Assembly (NCBI RefSeq): GCF_003711515.1 | Contig: NW_021167092.1 | Span: 611,073 to 675,072 of the forward strand | Direction of reading: 5' to 3' | Source: Sodiomyces alkalinus F11 | Lineage: Eukaryota > Ascomycota > Sordariomycetes > Glomerellales > Plectosphaerellaceae | Length of the DNA stretch: 64,000 nt | Shown here: piece after piece, positions 35,397 through 47,340 of the stretch | How the letters are laid out: each line of letters opens with the position of its first letter | How positions within the stretch are numbered: the first letter of the stretch is position 1 | Notes under the pieces: generated by a model | Told to the model about the DNA's origin: nothing | The model's database searches: none | Seen by the model: only the letters and a program-made list of their open reading frames with translations | Program-made: the position numbers and the translations under genes

Positions 35397-38300
35397 TATC
35401 CTCTTTAAGCCTTTACTATCCCCGATTCCGGTACTATAATCTATATCTTTAACGATTCTCCCCGCTTTTCTGATTTTATCCTAGCTACGTAAAGAGACTA
35501 TGTAGTTATAGGTAGTTCGTCGCTAACTATTAAAGATTATAGTAATGTGACCGTGAAATTAAACGGACGAATAGGAGGCCTTATTTTAGACTATTAAACG
35601 CCGTATACTATCAAGATTTTGCGTATAATTTAATTCTAAACTAACGGTACGATTACGAGGATACTAGTAGGATTAAAAGCCACTAAATAATAATTACCTG
35701 CACTATACTAACGGATCTATACTATACTAGCTAAGTTATTACTTTAATTAGACCGTTATTAAGTATATGCCCTACGATTCTAAGTATTCTACGGCTGCTT
35801 TTCTAGGCTCTTCCACCTGTAAAGACGTCCGAGAATCGACGATACGTTATCCAAGCACTGCTAAAGGGTATCTTATAGTATCTACGGCTAGGGCACGCTA
35901 GCCATAAGCTGCTTAGGCACTTGGAAAAGCAAACGGAAGAGGTTAAGATAAAGGGACTAATAAGTATCGACTATATGGCCTATGAGCTTATAAAGAAAAA
36001 ATGGTATATTAGCAGGCACCCTCGCACGGCACTAACCTATATAGGAGAATAGTAGGCAATTAATTCCACGGATTTTAAACGAACGTCCGATAGAGATTCG
36101 CGGTTTATGTTTTTTACCGACCGTTATAGTGGCTTCTCGGCCACATATATTATAAAGAGCAAACTAGTACCGGATATCTTTATAATAATTAAGGAATTCC
36201 TTGCCTAGGTAGACTGTTAATTAGGCTATAAGGTACGTGTCTTTGAAGCTAATAATAAGCTAACTCAATGCTATAATATCACCTAATTCCTATACTAAGA
36301 GGGTATCCTTTTAGAGGTATCTGCTACCAATATATATAGGTAGAACGGGGGTACCGAACGCGCTACAACCGTGGTGATTTCGAATGGTTATAGAATAAAT
36401 ATCCACGTAAAGCTCCCGCTATTTCTATAGCCTAAAGCTATTCCCCCGGCTATATACGTCTATAACCGCAGGCCACGAAGGCAATATAATAATAAGGATT
36501 AGAAAACGCTGTATAAGGTTTTCTTTAAAAGGAGGCTAATTCTATTATATCTTCGAGTCTACGGCTATAAGGCGTACGTAATAACCAAGGACGCCGAAAA
36601 GGGTGCTAATAAGCTATTAAATCGTATCGCGCCTTATACCTATATCGGGTACCTTATCGGCTACGATTCCACTAATATCTTCCGTATCCAGGTACCTGGC
36701 CTACGCCGCTATAACCGCGTTATTCGCACACGCGACGTGGATTTTAACGAACACGCCTTCTTTAATGGCGATATTAACGTCTTTAGGGATAACCTCCGTT
36801 AATTAACCGAGGAATAACTAAAAGACCTAATTAGTTAGATTAAATAAAAGAGGGCTAGGGATTCACGGCCGTTTATAGACGTATAAGCTAAGGACCCTCC
36901 CTTCTATATAACTAATTATTTTAAACTTAACTACCTTTACCCTTCCCTGGGTAAGAATAAGAAGCCCCCGGATCCCCTTCCTCGGTATCGCCGAGGCTAT
37001 AGTCTATAATACCCGGCTATAAGGGGGTAGAAGAGGCTAATAAATAAGATTTAGATCATAAACGGCGCGATATAGCTAGTATAGCGCCTAATTACCGTCT
37101 ATAACCACCTAGTCCGCTACTTCCCTCCTTACTAGTAGCCATGCTATCGGTTATAGCGCTAACAGTAGCCGTTATATTAAGAAATCGTGATACCCCTTCG
37201 GTTACGGCTATAGGGTTCCAGGATAAAGGAACACAGTGCTACGATACCCATATGAATACGTTTACAGGGCTCCTATTAAATAGAGTAACGCGACTAATTC
37301 GGTAAGGAGATAGCTAGTAAAAAGATAATTAGGTAGCTATATTTAACGCTAGCTGCCATGCCCTAAATATACGCACCTTAGATAGGATTCCGCTAACTAA
37401 ATAACGCTTAAAAAGGACTGTTCCTATAACGCTATAACGGTATTTATCGCTACTACTCAAATGCACGGTCCTAATAATAGTCTTGGGAAATGCGGCCCTA
37501 ATAGTAGCCTCGGAAAGTATAGCCCCGGCGGCCTCGGCCTCGAAGATCTATTATAAAGACCTCCCTCCTTCTCCGAAATACCCTTACAATATACCCTCGC
37601 ACCTTACGGCTACTTATTCCGATAAGCATAAGAAGACTACCTATAGGGCCACGAGGAGATAGAGTTATAGATACGGGTACCGGCGTCCATAATAGATAGA
37701 AATCAGATTCTAATCTCGATAAAGGTAATAATATATAAATTCGATAAGCATAGTTTTCTATATAAATATACGGTAAGTCTAATAGTATAAGGAGATTAGT
37801 AATATTAATCCTCTCTTAAGGAGACGTACATAGCTATATTAGCTGGACGGTTATTCCGCGCCTGAATAGTAATCACCGCCTATTTTAATCTTATACTATA
37901 ATAATTCGATATTATAAACGCGTTTATACACACGCCCCTCCTCTATAATATCTTTATATACCTGCCGCCAGTTTTTCCGGCCCCTAAGACTCGTTTATAC
38001 CTGAAAAAGGCGTTATGTAGACTTAAGGAGTCCCTATGACTCTAGTAAAAGTATTTTATTCGGCTATCCTGTTAGCAGACAGCTTCTAGATAATACCGTA
38101 GGAAACTTTATTACTTCCTATATCGTGGTTTAATCCTGTTCTTCCATATCGATAATATCGTTATCACTTATAAGGAATATTATAAGGTATAGATAGAGTA
38201 GGCTATTAATACCCTAGAACGCTACTATAACCTATAAGGTGGCGATCCTCTATAATAGTTGCTTAGTATTAAGGTTTTTCGCGACTATACCGCATGTAAG

Positions 38301-39293
38301 ATTTAGTTATCATAACGCGATTACGTGGCTAAATTAGAACGTCTATTAAAGCTAAATAATACTAGTAAGCATAGTAGTAACTATCGGCTAACGCACCTAA
38401 TTAAGATCGTAGAACTAGTACCCTATTTAAAGACCTCGACTGATATTAAAAGCTATTAATAGAAGATAGGATCTATCCTGTACGCCGCTATAATACTACG
38501 GCCTGATATCTCCTTGATAGTATTAAGGCTATACCGCTTTAATACTAATCCAGGGCGGATACACTATAAGGCCGCCGATTATCTAATCTTCTATCTAATT
38601 AATAGCTAATCGTTTACGTTAGACCTAGGGGGTAACGATACTATTAAAATCTATACTAACGCCTCCTTTACCGATAATACCTGAATTAAAAAAGTAGTTA
38701 AGTGTTTATAATACGCTTATTTAGAGGAATTATCGCGTAGTGTGCTAATAAGTACAATACGGTTATAATATTAATAACCGAAGTAGGTCTATTAGTATTA
38801 GTATAAGGTGTAAAAAAAGGGTATCTTTATATAACGGCTATTACTTAGTATAGGAGTGGAATATAACGATCCGTAATTAAGCATCCTATATGATAATAAC
38901 TAAACTATTCGATTAGTTAATTAAGAGATTAGCACGTTAATAACGCGCCTCCGCTATATAGATATCCACGGCCACTAGTTATAGTAAGCAAAGGAATAAG
39001 GCTAGATACTCGTAACGTATATAGCGACCGCGGAAATAGTCATAGACGGCCTAATAAAGGCGTTATATAGCGAGAAATTCAAGATATTCAGGTCCTAAGT
39101 GGGCGTGATAGATATACGAGAACGGTTACAGCAAAAACAGCTTGAGGAAGTCCGGATAGACTATTTAGAGGACCTAGAGGATATATTTAAGGGTAGCTAT
39201 AGCGAAGAGATTGCATAGCCGCTACGTCTATTATATCTGCTAGCTACTAATAGCTTTAATCGCCTAACTAACGTTTAGGGCGATTAGGGGGTA
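35397..39293 (+). pseudogene. pol remnant of copia 1 (PR-INT-RT-RNase H)
   Basis: On the plus strand: protease-like region at about 35400-35760 (FIPATKRDYVVIGSS-type context); integrase at about 35880-36800 (FFTDRYSGFSATYIIKSKL, then GTERATTVVISNGYRI and the GYLIGYDSTNIFRI end box); reverse transcriptase at about 37560-38250, with the active site FFHIDNIVI at about 38139-38165 where a Y/F-x-D-D box is expected; RNase H at about 38300-39080 (KIYTNASFTDNT, then YIDIHGHQL-like); a charged C-terminal tail to about 39220; and a polypurine run before the 3' LTR. Stops and the Asp to Asn change fit RIP. Inactive. Confidence 0.82.
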
Positions 39294-39476
39294 TATCGAA
39301 CAGACCGTGGTCTTTTTGGTTACGTAATACTCCGGGTAGACACCTCCAGAATCTTCACCACTAATATTACGGTGGCAGGAATTCTCTGATAGTCCTCACA
39401 CAGTTATAATTATACACAATTGCCTCAATCAATTTTGACATATTTTGTGACGTTTTCGACTACGCTTTATCTGACA
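39294..39476 (+). repeat. 3' LTR of copia 1
   Basis: 183 bp, from tatcgaacagacc to tttatctgaca. It keeps clearly more CA/TG steps than the 5' LTR (for example tcaatcaattttgacata). Confidence 0.92.
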
Positions 39477-39481
39477 AGGAT

Positions 39482-40010
39482 CGCTTTAAGGCGGAATAAA
39501 GGGATCTTTATATTTTATACGATTATATCGCTAAAACCATTAGCCGTGGCTAAAAGGATTAGTATACTAGTAAACAGGAAGTAAGGGATATACTATATAC
39601 CCTTAAGACATATTTTAAGGCGATAAACGCCTCCTAGAAGTCACTAATTAAAAGATATTAGGACGAATACCTTTAAAATATTAGGAGTATACTCTATAAA
39701 TATTAGTTAGAAGACTTTTTTAAGTTATACCGTGACGCCGGGACGTATAAAGCTTTACCTATAGTAGTAGTAGTACTATTTAACGTTGGTAGATCTCTAA
39801 AAAGAGCAAAGGACGCCTAGTACGACTCTCTACATTTACTCACTTAGCGGTATAGTGTATTCACTATATATAAAATCCAGAAAACGTAAGGAAATAGATA
39901 AATAACCAGAAGTTAATACTATGCTACTAAGGAAAATCGTGATCGGCCCAGGAATTTAAAGTACATAGGGGATATTTAGGCTATAGGGCGTTAAACGCCC
40001 GCTAGCCGCG
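39482..40010 (+). pseudogene. gag-like remnant, 3' part (outermost element)
   Basis: The plus frame resumes after the copia 1 duplication: RFKAE-RDLYILYDYIAKTI, QEVRDILYTLKTYFKAINAS and SLIKRY-DEYL, the style of a Ty1/copia gag core. Near 39930-39980 a degraded cysteine/histidine-like patch (RPRNLKYIGDI) could be the nucleocapsid knuckle. The frame fades around 40010, where LINE 1 appears to begin on the other strand. No pol follows. Confidence 0.5.
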
Positions 40011-43000
40011 TAGTTAAGCCTGCGTAAGGGTGGTTAGCTACATAAGTAATCGGGCGGTCTCGATCTTCGGAGGTAGGCGAGAGTAAAAGCTCTAGGCGAG
40101 CTAAGGCTAAGGGGTATACCTAATAGCGTATACCCCTTTAGCAGGTAAGTATAGTAATATATACTTCGGTGCATTAAGCGGCCGAGGAGAGAAGCTAGGG
40201 GTAGATTCTTTCGAAGAATTTAGTATAAGAGATATATTTAGTGAAAAGGGGCTATTCGGTCCTAAGTTATTACGATACGTGTTATTAATGTTATATCTAG
40301 TGAGGAGCTCTGCCCCTCGCTTTTCGGCAAAAAAATAGATAGGCTAAGGTCTTTTTATTACTGTAAGAGTATTTTATATAAGCGTTTTCGTGGTTAAAAT
40401 AAGAGTAATAGTGGTAAAAATCACTGTAGCCTATATAGGCGGTAAGTATCCGGTAAAGGAGGTATTATTCGGGTATAAGGATTTCCCTCGTCAGTGTAAG
40501 TAAAGCCTATAGTTTAAGTTCTCTATAACTTAGGGGGGTATTAGTCTACTATTAATACTAGAAGTCGGTGGCCCTTTATTATCTTACTTTCTGTTTTACG
40601 TAGCTAAGAGTTAGGGCTAGGGTATTATATAGTTTTATCTAAGTATCTTTCTTAGCGAGATAGTCTATTAGCTTATTACCTAGGATATCTATCTATCTAG
40701 ATAATTATCGTATAGTAACTTAGAAGGGTAGTACGTTAGCGGTATGCCGGAAGTTAAGGAAAGCTTCCTACGAGGAGGGAGGGGTTAAGAGACTATCTAT
40801 CTATTAGATTACCGCGGTATTATCGAGGCAGACTATAATAGATTTAGTAGCTAAGTTCGTTACTTTTAGCACTACGTAGAGTCCTATCCTAGCGCCCTCC
40901 GCCTTAGCGTCGAAGACTTCTACGTTAGGGGGGGGGGGCGGTAGCTAGGGTATATAAGGTTAGTGCCCTTATATACTATGTAGCCGTAGCCGGTACTCCC
41001 GCTGGTATCGGTTCTTATTTATAGACCGTCCGTGAAGATAGTAATATCGGAGGGAGTTTATATCTAGAATTAGCCTAGGAAGTCTTTTATAGCGGTCTTT
41101 TTATCGGGGAAGAGTCTTAGGGTTATAGAGAGCCTACTATAGTCTAGCGGAGCTTGTATAGGGCGGGGGTAGTTAGGGACTAAGGCCGCCGTGTCGGTAA
41201 GGATAATAGGTCGAAGAGGTGGGTCTCTTCTCCTCGGGGGTCGGTAGGAGCGTATCCTTAATATTAGTGGGTAATACTTATTAAGGATCCTTAGCCGAAT
41301 AGCGTGTCTTATCCTAACAGCTTTAAGGAGTGGTTAGGCATAGGGGTGCTTAACTCCCTAAGTATAGCAGGGATAGGGGTAGTCTTCTAGACTAGGAGGT
41401 AGCCTTTTAGAGAGAGGTTAATCGCCCCTTAGATTTTAGAGACCTAATCCTAGAGGCCGGTTTAGGCTTTAGGCTAGGCGTTGCCCCTCCGTTTTATAGC
41501 AGGGCGTATATCGCCGGGGAACTATATATTAGCGCCGAAAAAAGCTTTTAGAAAGATAATCGTATAGATAGCCTTTCTTATAGCGGAGGATAGTACCCTA
41601 TTAATAACTGTATTAAGATCTTTAATATACCCGGCGGCTAATTATACCTTAGCCGCCCGGGTCTTAATATAGAATTTAAAGGAGAGGGTCTTATTAAACT
41701 AGACTTCGAGCTAGCGCATAAAACGGCTTAGTATAATTAGCTGGCTGCTATAGAAGATATAGTGACTTAGGTCTTCCCTGTATCTTACGAAATAGATTAT
41801 TTCGGTTTTCCCTAGGTCGAAGGTACTACTATTTAGACGACCCTATTCGGTAGTATAGTCTTGGAGGTCTTAGGCCTATTCGGTCGTCTTTATTAGGGTA
41901 TTGCTAATATAGAGAATACCCTTGTTATCTATGTAACCGAACCTTATTTAGGCGGTGCCGACTCGGTGAATCGGTTCCGTGTATAGTAGAAAAAGAATAG
42001 AGGAAGCTAGGGAGCCTTAGAATAAGCTATATTATAGCGGGGTTATAATTATAGTATAATCTTTATATTGGACCCGAGCCTTCCTATCGCTTATAAAGCT
42101 ATTAACCTAGGAGATAAGGTTATATAACTATCCTTATTCTCTAAGCCTATAGTAGAGGCGATTATATAAGACGGTATTAAAAGCTCCCTTTATATCTATA
42201 GTAAGAAGGGTAGCGACTTATTTTTAACCAAGGGCGGTTTCTATATCGTGTATAAAGATAGCTATAATATCGGTTAAAGAGCGTTGTAGTAGGGCTTCTA
42301 TAGTCTAGGGGTTAAGGACTCCGTTAGCCACGCTAGCCTAGGCTAGTCTCCGTGAGATTAGTTGTTCTAGGCCTTTTCTAGGGTAGGAGAGAAGTAATAT
42401 AGGACGTTATTCTTTATATATACTAGCGTCTTAGTTAGGCTTAGGGATTATAACGACCTCCGCTTTCGAAAAAAAGTGGGGGTAGTAGCCGAGTGAGATT
42501 TAGGCGCGGTAAAGGTTAGTGATATATACCTTAATAACGGGCCACGCCGCCTTAAGTATAGTAACGGTGATTTTGTCCGCTTTAGGTAAGGTATTCCCGA
42601 CTAAGAGGACTACCCTTCCAACCTCTTTTTAGTAGACTTCGTCCTCCTAGGGGATTACGCGGCTAGGATAGGTTAAGGTAAAGGGCGGGATATCGTTAGC
42701 GGTAATAGACCTCTTTAGTAGTTTTCTACGTAGAGTATCTACCTTTTTACTAGATACGGTGATTATCCTATTACTATCCTAGAAATATAGTTATAAGCGG
42801 GGTATATACTACCCTATAATATAGTAAAGATACTTATTAGTTTAAAGACCTTATATCTAGTTATACTAGTATTCGGCCTATACTTTATAGACTATTACCC
42901 TAAGGTAGTCGCGGGCCTTGGTAGTATAGTAGGAGGTTGGGTCTTTTCGGCGGTAGAAGTAGAAGAATTTCCGTATATCGGCGTAGGAGTCGGTTCACTA

Positions 43001-43104
43001 TACCGCCGCCTTAGAGGTTTATTAGTAGTGGCGGCTAGTCGCTTTAAGGGAGCTTTAAAGTAAGTCCACGAGCCCTTATACAGCCTAATCTAGGTCCTTA
43101 GTCG

Positions 43105-43568
43105 TGTTAAAGACTATAAGAAGAAGCTATTTATTCCGTTATGTCTCCTTAGCGAATTATGCTATATTGTTTAGAGGGAGCCTTTTGATAATTAAGATAG
43201 AAAATGGAATTGATAATAAAGACTTGGATTGTTATAAACGAAGAAGTATAGATTCCTTCGTAGTATATAACTTATATAAGGAAAAAGAAGAATGGATTCT
43301 GAGATTCGGGGTATTGTATTGAACCCGAATAGAGGTAGTAAAGTCGTGGTGGTACAATACAGTCTATTACGTCACACTACGATATAATACCATCCTTGAT
43401 AGTAGACTATTAGATATTCAATATACGAGGTAGTCTCGTATGTAAATCGAGGATATATCTAAGTATAAGATAATCATAGCTATATTATAGTAGAGCTCTG
43501 GTATTAAGCTAGAGGCTAATATATAATTATATGATATACTTAGATATTATTTGATAATAATATTAACA
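43105..43568. mobile_element. 464-bp insert in LINE 1 that largely escaped RIP (possible solo LTR)
   Basis: The LINE 1 frame is lost across this interval, and base composition differs: A-rich with many TG/CA steps (ggaattgataataaagactt). It starts TGTTAAAG and ends ATATTAACA, giving LTR-like TGTTAA/TTAACA termini, but flanking 5-mers (agtcg and gagcc) do not match, so the boundaries or nature are unproven. A perfect hairpin (atacgag/ctcgtat) lies near 43422-43440. A 72-codon plus-strand open frame at 43104-43322 resembles nothing I know. Confidence 0.4.
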
Positions 43569-43867
43569 GAGCCTATACTTATTAAGGGCCGGTAAGCGAT
43601 GAGGGTAGGAAATCCGGGTTATAATAGTATAGTAGTTAGGCCCGGTATATAGATAGTCTATTACTTATACGGAAGCGAGGGGGATAATAGAGAAGATTAG
43701 GTTAAGGGTATTTCTAGCGTTATATATCGGAATACCTAGTATGTGAAGGAGGGCTAGTACGTGGTATTCGACCTAGTTAGCGAGTTATACGGCTCCTTTA
43801 TTCGTAGCGATACCGGGTTCCTAGGTCGGGTAATAGGCGTGAAAGTCCCCCACGATTAGAGTATGAA

Positions 43868-43877
43868 NNNNNNNNNN
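43868..43877. other. Assembly gap (10 N)
   Basis: A run of N inside the LINE 1 endonuclease region. The true size of the missing sequence is unknown, although the reading frame context on both sides is endonuclease. Confidence 0.95.
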
Positions 43878-43955
43878 GTCTAGTATCGTAGGTATTCTAG
43901 GATATAGAGCTTATCTTAGTCTTTATAGATGTTAATAAAGTGTAGAGAATTAAGT

Positions 43956-46900
43956 TTAAGGCTTTTTTTGTTTTCTTTTTGTTTTTTTCATTACGCGCAT
44001 GCAGCCCTAAAGGTATGGCGCGGCCCCTTTTGCCCTAAAGGCTAGAGGCTAGAATAAGCTATAGTAAAGAGTGGAGTAGTAATAAATAAAGGAAATCCTC
44101 CGTAATAATCTGCCTAATATACCGAAAACAGGTAAAAAGCCAAAACAGAAAACTAGACCGCAGGATCCGAGGTTTACGCCCTATACTATTCTGCCGAGAC
44201 TATTTTAGTAGCTAAAAGATAGGCCTCTAAGGCCTGTATACCCCTTTTAGTACGGAATAATAGCGGTAGGCCTGCTAGGGCTTCCCGCAGGGCTTTTCGT
44301 TCGTTTGTATAAAAAGGGCAGGAAAGAATAAGGTGGGCTGTATCCTGTATAGGGGAGCCGGGATAGGAATAGCGGTCGTTAGCGTAGTTTCGGGCCCTTT
44401 TGTAGTAGGATGTTAGGTATCCGAAGCCGGTTTTTAACTAAGTAAACGCCGACTTTACCCACCTAGGGCCCTATATTAGTAGCGGTTTTCGGGAAAAGCG
44501 GAGGTTATCTCGGACTAGGCGCCTATAAAGGCGGCCTAAACGCACCGAATTACCCCTTTTATCCGCCTCTTCCTCTTCGTTTTATAAAGCCTTCTAGTCT
44601 CGAATTAAGGCCTCGTTAACCCGGCGTTTTAGGTAGCTAAGGGTAACTATGCTAATAGATTTAGCAGCCTTTTTAGGGTTTAACGCCTATTTAGCTGCCT
44701 TATCCGTTAGTTCGTTCCCCTATATCCTTATATACGAAGGGCACCACTATACGGAGACTAAAGTGCCCTGTTATTTAAGTTATTAGATAAGGGTCTCAGC
44801 CTCTATAGCCTACTACGAGGAGCGCTAAAGCTTCTAAATAGCCGCCTATCCATCGCTAAAAATATAGTATTCTAGGGGCCTAGGCGACTACTCTAGGGTA
44901 GTGTGAAGGGCCTAAAGAATAGCGTATAATTCGGCGTCGGCGACTTCGGCAGAGTCCACTAGGTTAATACCAATAGCTTTATAGGGCCTGCCGGTACTAA
45001 CTAGCTATATAATAGTAGCTGTAGCCTACGGAGACCCTATAGGAGGCCTTATAGGGTGGCCTAGGGAACCGTCGGTGTAGAAAATAGAGGCCTACTCGCC
45101 TAAGGATTATTGAATTTCCTTCAGGGCTTCGAGGTGGGCTGTTTTTGGGTCTTAGGTGCTGGAGTCGGTATTATCGGTGGTTTTAGGCCGTTCCTTTAAA
45201 GGAAAAAAGGGCCTAAGGTCAGCTATAGGCTCAGAGGCCTAGGGGGCCTCCTACCTAGCTACTAGGCCCTCTATCCCCTAGGACTACCCTACTAAGGTTA
45301 TTAATTCTAGGCCTAGCTTATAAAGCTATATAGTAGGCTATAGGTCTTATAGGCGGGCGAGGTCTTCCCCTAGCTCCCCTAGAAGCTGGCGTCTAATAGG
45401 GTGGTTCGGTAAGAACTTTAAGGACCTAAAGGCATAAAGCCTATTAGATCTAGTTAACCGAATCGAAGCTAGGGGGACTACTACTTCTAGGTCTAGAGGC
45501 CGTAAGGGGGCCCCCCTAAAAGCCCCTAGAGCCCTGACTAGAGCGCTGTACTGTAGGCCTTCTAGGCGGTCGACTAGGTGCTTTTTCAGTGATTTAGAGT
45601 CCTACTATAGCTATAAGCTAATGTTAGCTAGCGAGGCTATATAGGCTATATATAGCTGCCGTAGGGCCTTAAAAGAAAGGCCCCTCTATGAGCTAGCTAG
45701 CCTATAGAGTCTACTTAAGGCCCCTGTAGTTGAATTCAGGCGTTTTTCGAGGTGGGGTTTAAAGGATAGCTTAGGGTTAAACTAGACCCCTAGCCACCTA
45801 ATAGCACCTAGCGTAGGTTTTACTAGGTGCCCCCCTATAATAACCGGGGCGTCTTTAATAGAGCGTCTTTAGTGGAAGTGAATAAGCTCTGTTTTATCCG
45901 GGTCGAAAAGAACGTGGTTATTATTAGCTGCTTGGAAAAGGGACGCTACGGCTCTTTCTAGGATCTTATAGTTTTTCCTAGCCGACGTAGACGCTATAGA
46001 TAGCTGAAAATCGTGTATAGAGAATAACTAAAGACCTTTAAAATCCGGCCCCGCTATAACCTTCCTAATATAAATTAGGAATAGGATAAGGGAAACCGGG
46101 GAGCCTTATAGGACCCCTATATTTAGGGGGGTAGGCTGCTAAACCTGACCCTCGAAGGCTAGTTAGATACGCCTATTTTCTGTGAAAGAGGCTATCTATT
46201 TAACTAGATTCGAGGGTAGTTAAAGCTCTTAAAGGGTTCTTAGTAGCTAAGGGTGGGCGACGTGGTTGAAGGCTCCTTTGATAACTAAAAATAGCGTACA
46301 AATTACGGCGTTTTGCCGTGATTTACGCTATTTTTCGATATAGTGGAGGAGAAGAAGGGCCGTATCGATAGCGGATTATTATTTTTTACCACTTATCTGA
46401 TTAGGGTATAGAAGGTTATCGCGCGTATTAGCTAAAAAGTTTAGCCTAGCAGCTATAACCCTCTCGAGGACTTTACCTAAGTAGTTTAGAAGGGCTATAA
46501 TCCTATAAGACTTAGGATTAGAATAGTCCTTCTTCCCCGGCTTTAGTAGAATAACCCCTAGGGCCTCTTTCTAGCAGGTAAGGTGGTGGCCTACTAAAAA
46601 TAAACCTAAGTAGGCCTTTAAGAAGGGCCCTGGAATAGCCTTATAGACCTATTGGATCGGCTATAAGCTTATCCTATTAGGCCCTAGGGCTTTCCCCTTA
46701 GTAGCTTTAAGGATAGTGCATTATAGTTGGGTAGCCTATAGGCTAGGCTACTCCTACGATCTTCTAAGGCCCTTACTACGTGATCTAATTAGGCTTTAGT
46801 GGCCGTTAGAAGGGTTAGAGGGGCCTAGGTCCCCCGAAGGGTCTATAAATATAGTGGCTTTAGGGGCGTCGGTGGCGGAAGGAAGAGGAAAAAGGGTCTA

Positions 46901-47340
46901 AAGAAGGGCGTTATATGTTTTATCGAAGGCGTAGGCTTTTTATTCTATAGGGGTTTAAATCGGTAGGATCTTCGCGTTTAGGCCGCTCTTCGTATAGTTA
47001 TAGGCTTTAAAACTCTTAGGGCCTTAAGCGTTAGCTAGGAAGGCCTCCTAGTGGTTCTTTTTTACTATTTTTACTGCCCTATAATAGGCGTTTCGAGCCT
47101 CTTTCCAGGTGGTTTCTAGAGCCGTTAGTCGGGTAGCCGAGGCTCTCTTTTTAGCTTTTCTAAAAACCCTAAAAGCCCTATTAGCTGTTTTTCGTAGGGC
47201 TTTTAGCTCCGGGGTCTACCGCAGTTTCGAACGCTTTACTTTTAGTATTATAAGTGTATCGGGGGTAGTATCTTTAGCACTTATTATACTAAATAATCGG
47301 TTATTTAGCTTTATAGGGCCTTATTTATAGCGATATCTTT
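43956..47340 (-). mobile_element. LINE 2 (non-LTR retrotransposon, minus), inserted in LINE 1, 5'-truncated
   Basis: Minus strand. A T-rich run at about 43956-43990 looks like the poly(A) tail in reverse complement, followed by a 3' untranslated region. RNase H lies at about 44750-45080 (ADAELYAILRALHTT, then EYYIFSDG). The C-terminal cysteine/histidine segment at about 44290-44400 reads DTAHLILSCPFYTNERKAL. Reverse transcriptase at about 45850-46700 contains LQGSPVSLILFLIYIRK, IAGPDFKGL and FSIHDFQLSIAS (xIDDF expected), then FDPDKTELIHFHWKRS. The pre-RT region at 46990-47330 reads TPELKALRKTANRAFR. No endonuclease was found to the right, so a 5' truncation is likely. Ends are approximate. 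Confidence 0.72.

Larger units (their letters stand above)
1444..39476 (+). mobile_element. Ty1/copia element 1 (plus strand), interrupted by copia 2
   Basis: Two direct LTRs of exactly 183 bp (1444-1626 and 39294-39476) are flanked by the perfect 5-bp target duplication AGGAT (1439-1443 and 39477-39481). Removing the nested insert (2795-35391 plus one 5-bp duplication) leaves about 5.4 kb, a normal length for a copia element, with gag, protease, integrase, reverse transcriptase and RNase H in the Pseudoviridae order. The polypurine run gattaggggg lies just before the 3' LTR. The frame is full of RIP-type stops. Copia 2 is a relative of the same family inserted in the opposite orientation. 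Confidence 0.9.
40250..43955 (-). pseudogene. LINE 1 ORF2 remnant: endonuclease, RT, RNase H
   Basis: Minus strand. The endonuclease end at about 43600-43950 reads NIYKD-DKLYILEYLRY and then GDFHAYYPT-EPGIATNKGA, the GDFNAHHPLW-type box of EEP nucleases. Reverse transcriptase at about 41700-42900 contains QGSxASxILFLLYTEP-like sequence and FGYIDNKGIL (FGYxDD expected) near 41920-41960, followed by STFDLGKTEII (41780-41830). RNase H at about 40560-41060 contains TIFTDGL and NVEVFDAKAEGARIGL. The C-terminal part near 40260-40300 reads AEKRGAELL. RIP-type stops, a 464-bp insert (43105-43568) and a 10-N gap interrupt it. Confidence 0.72.

Noticed and set aside
47109..47330. 73-codon plus-strand open frame
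   Set aside because: Antisense to the pre-RT region of LINE 2, which reads as real protein on the minus strand.
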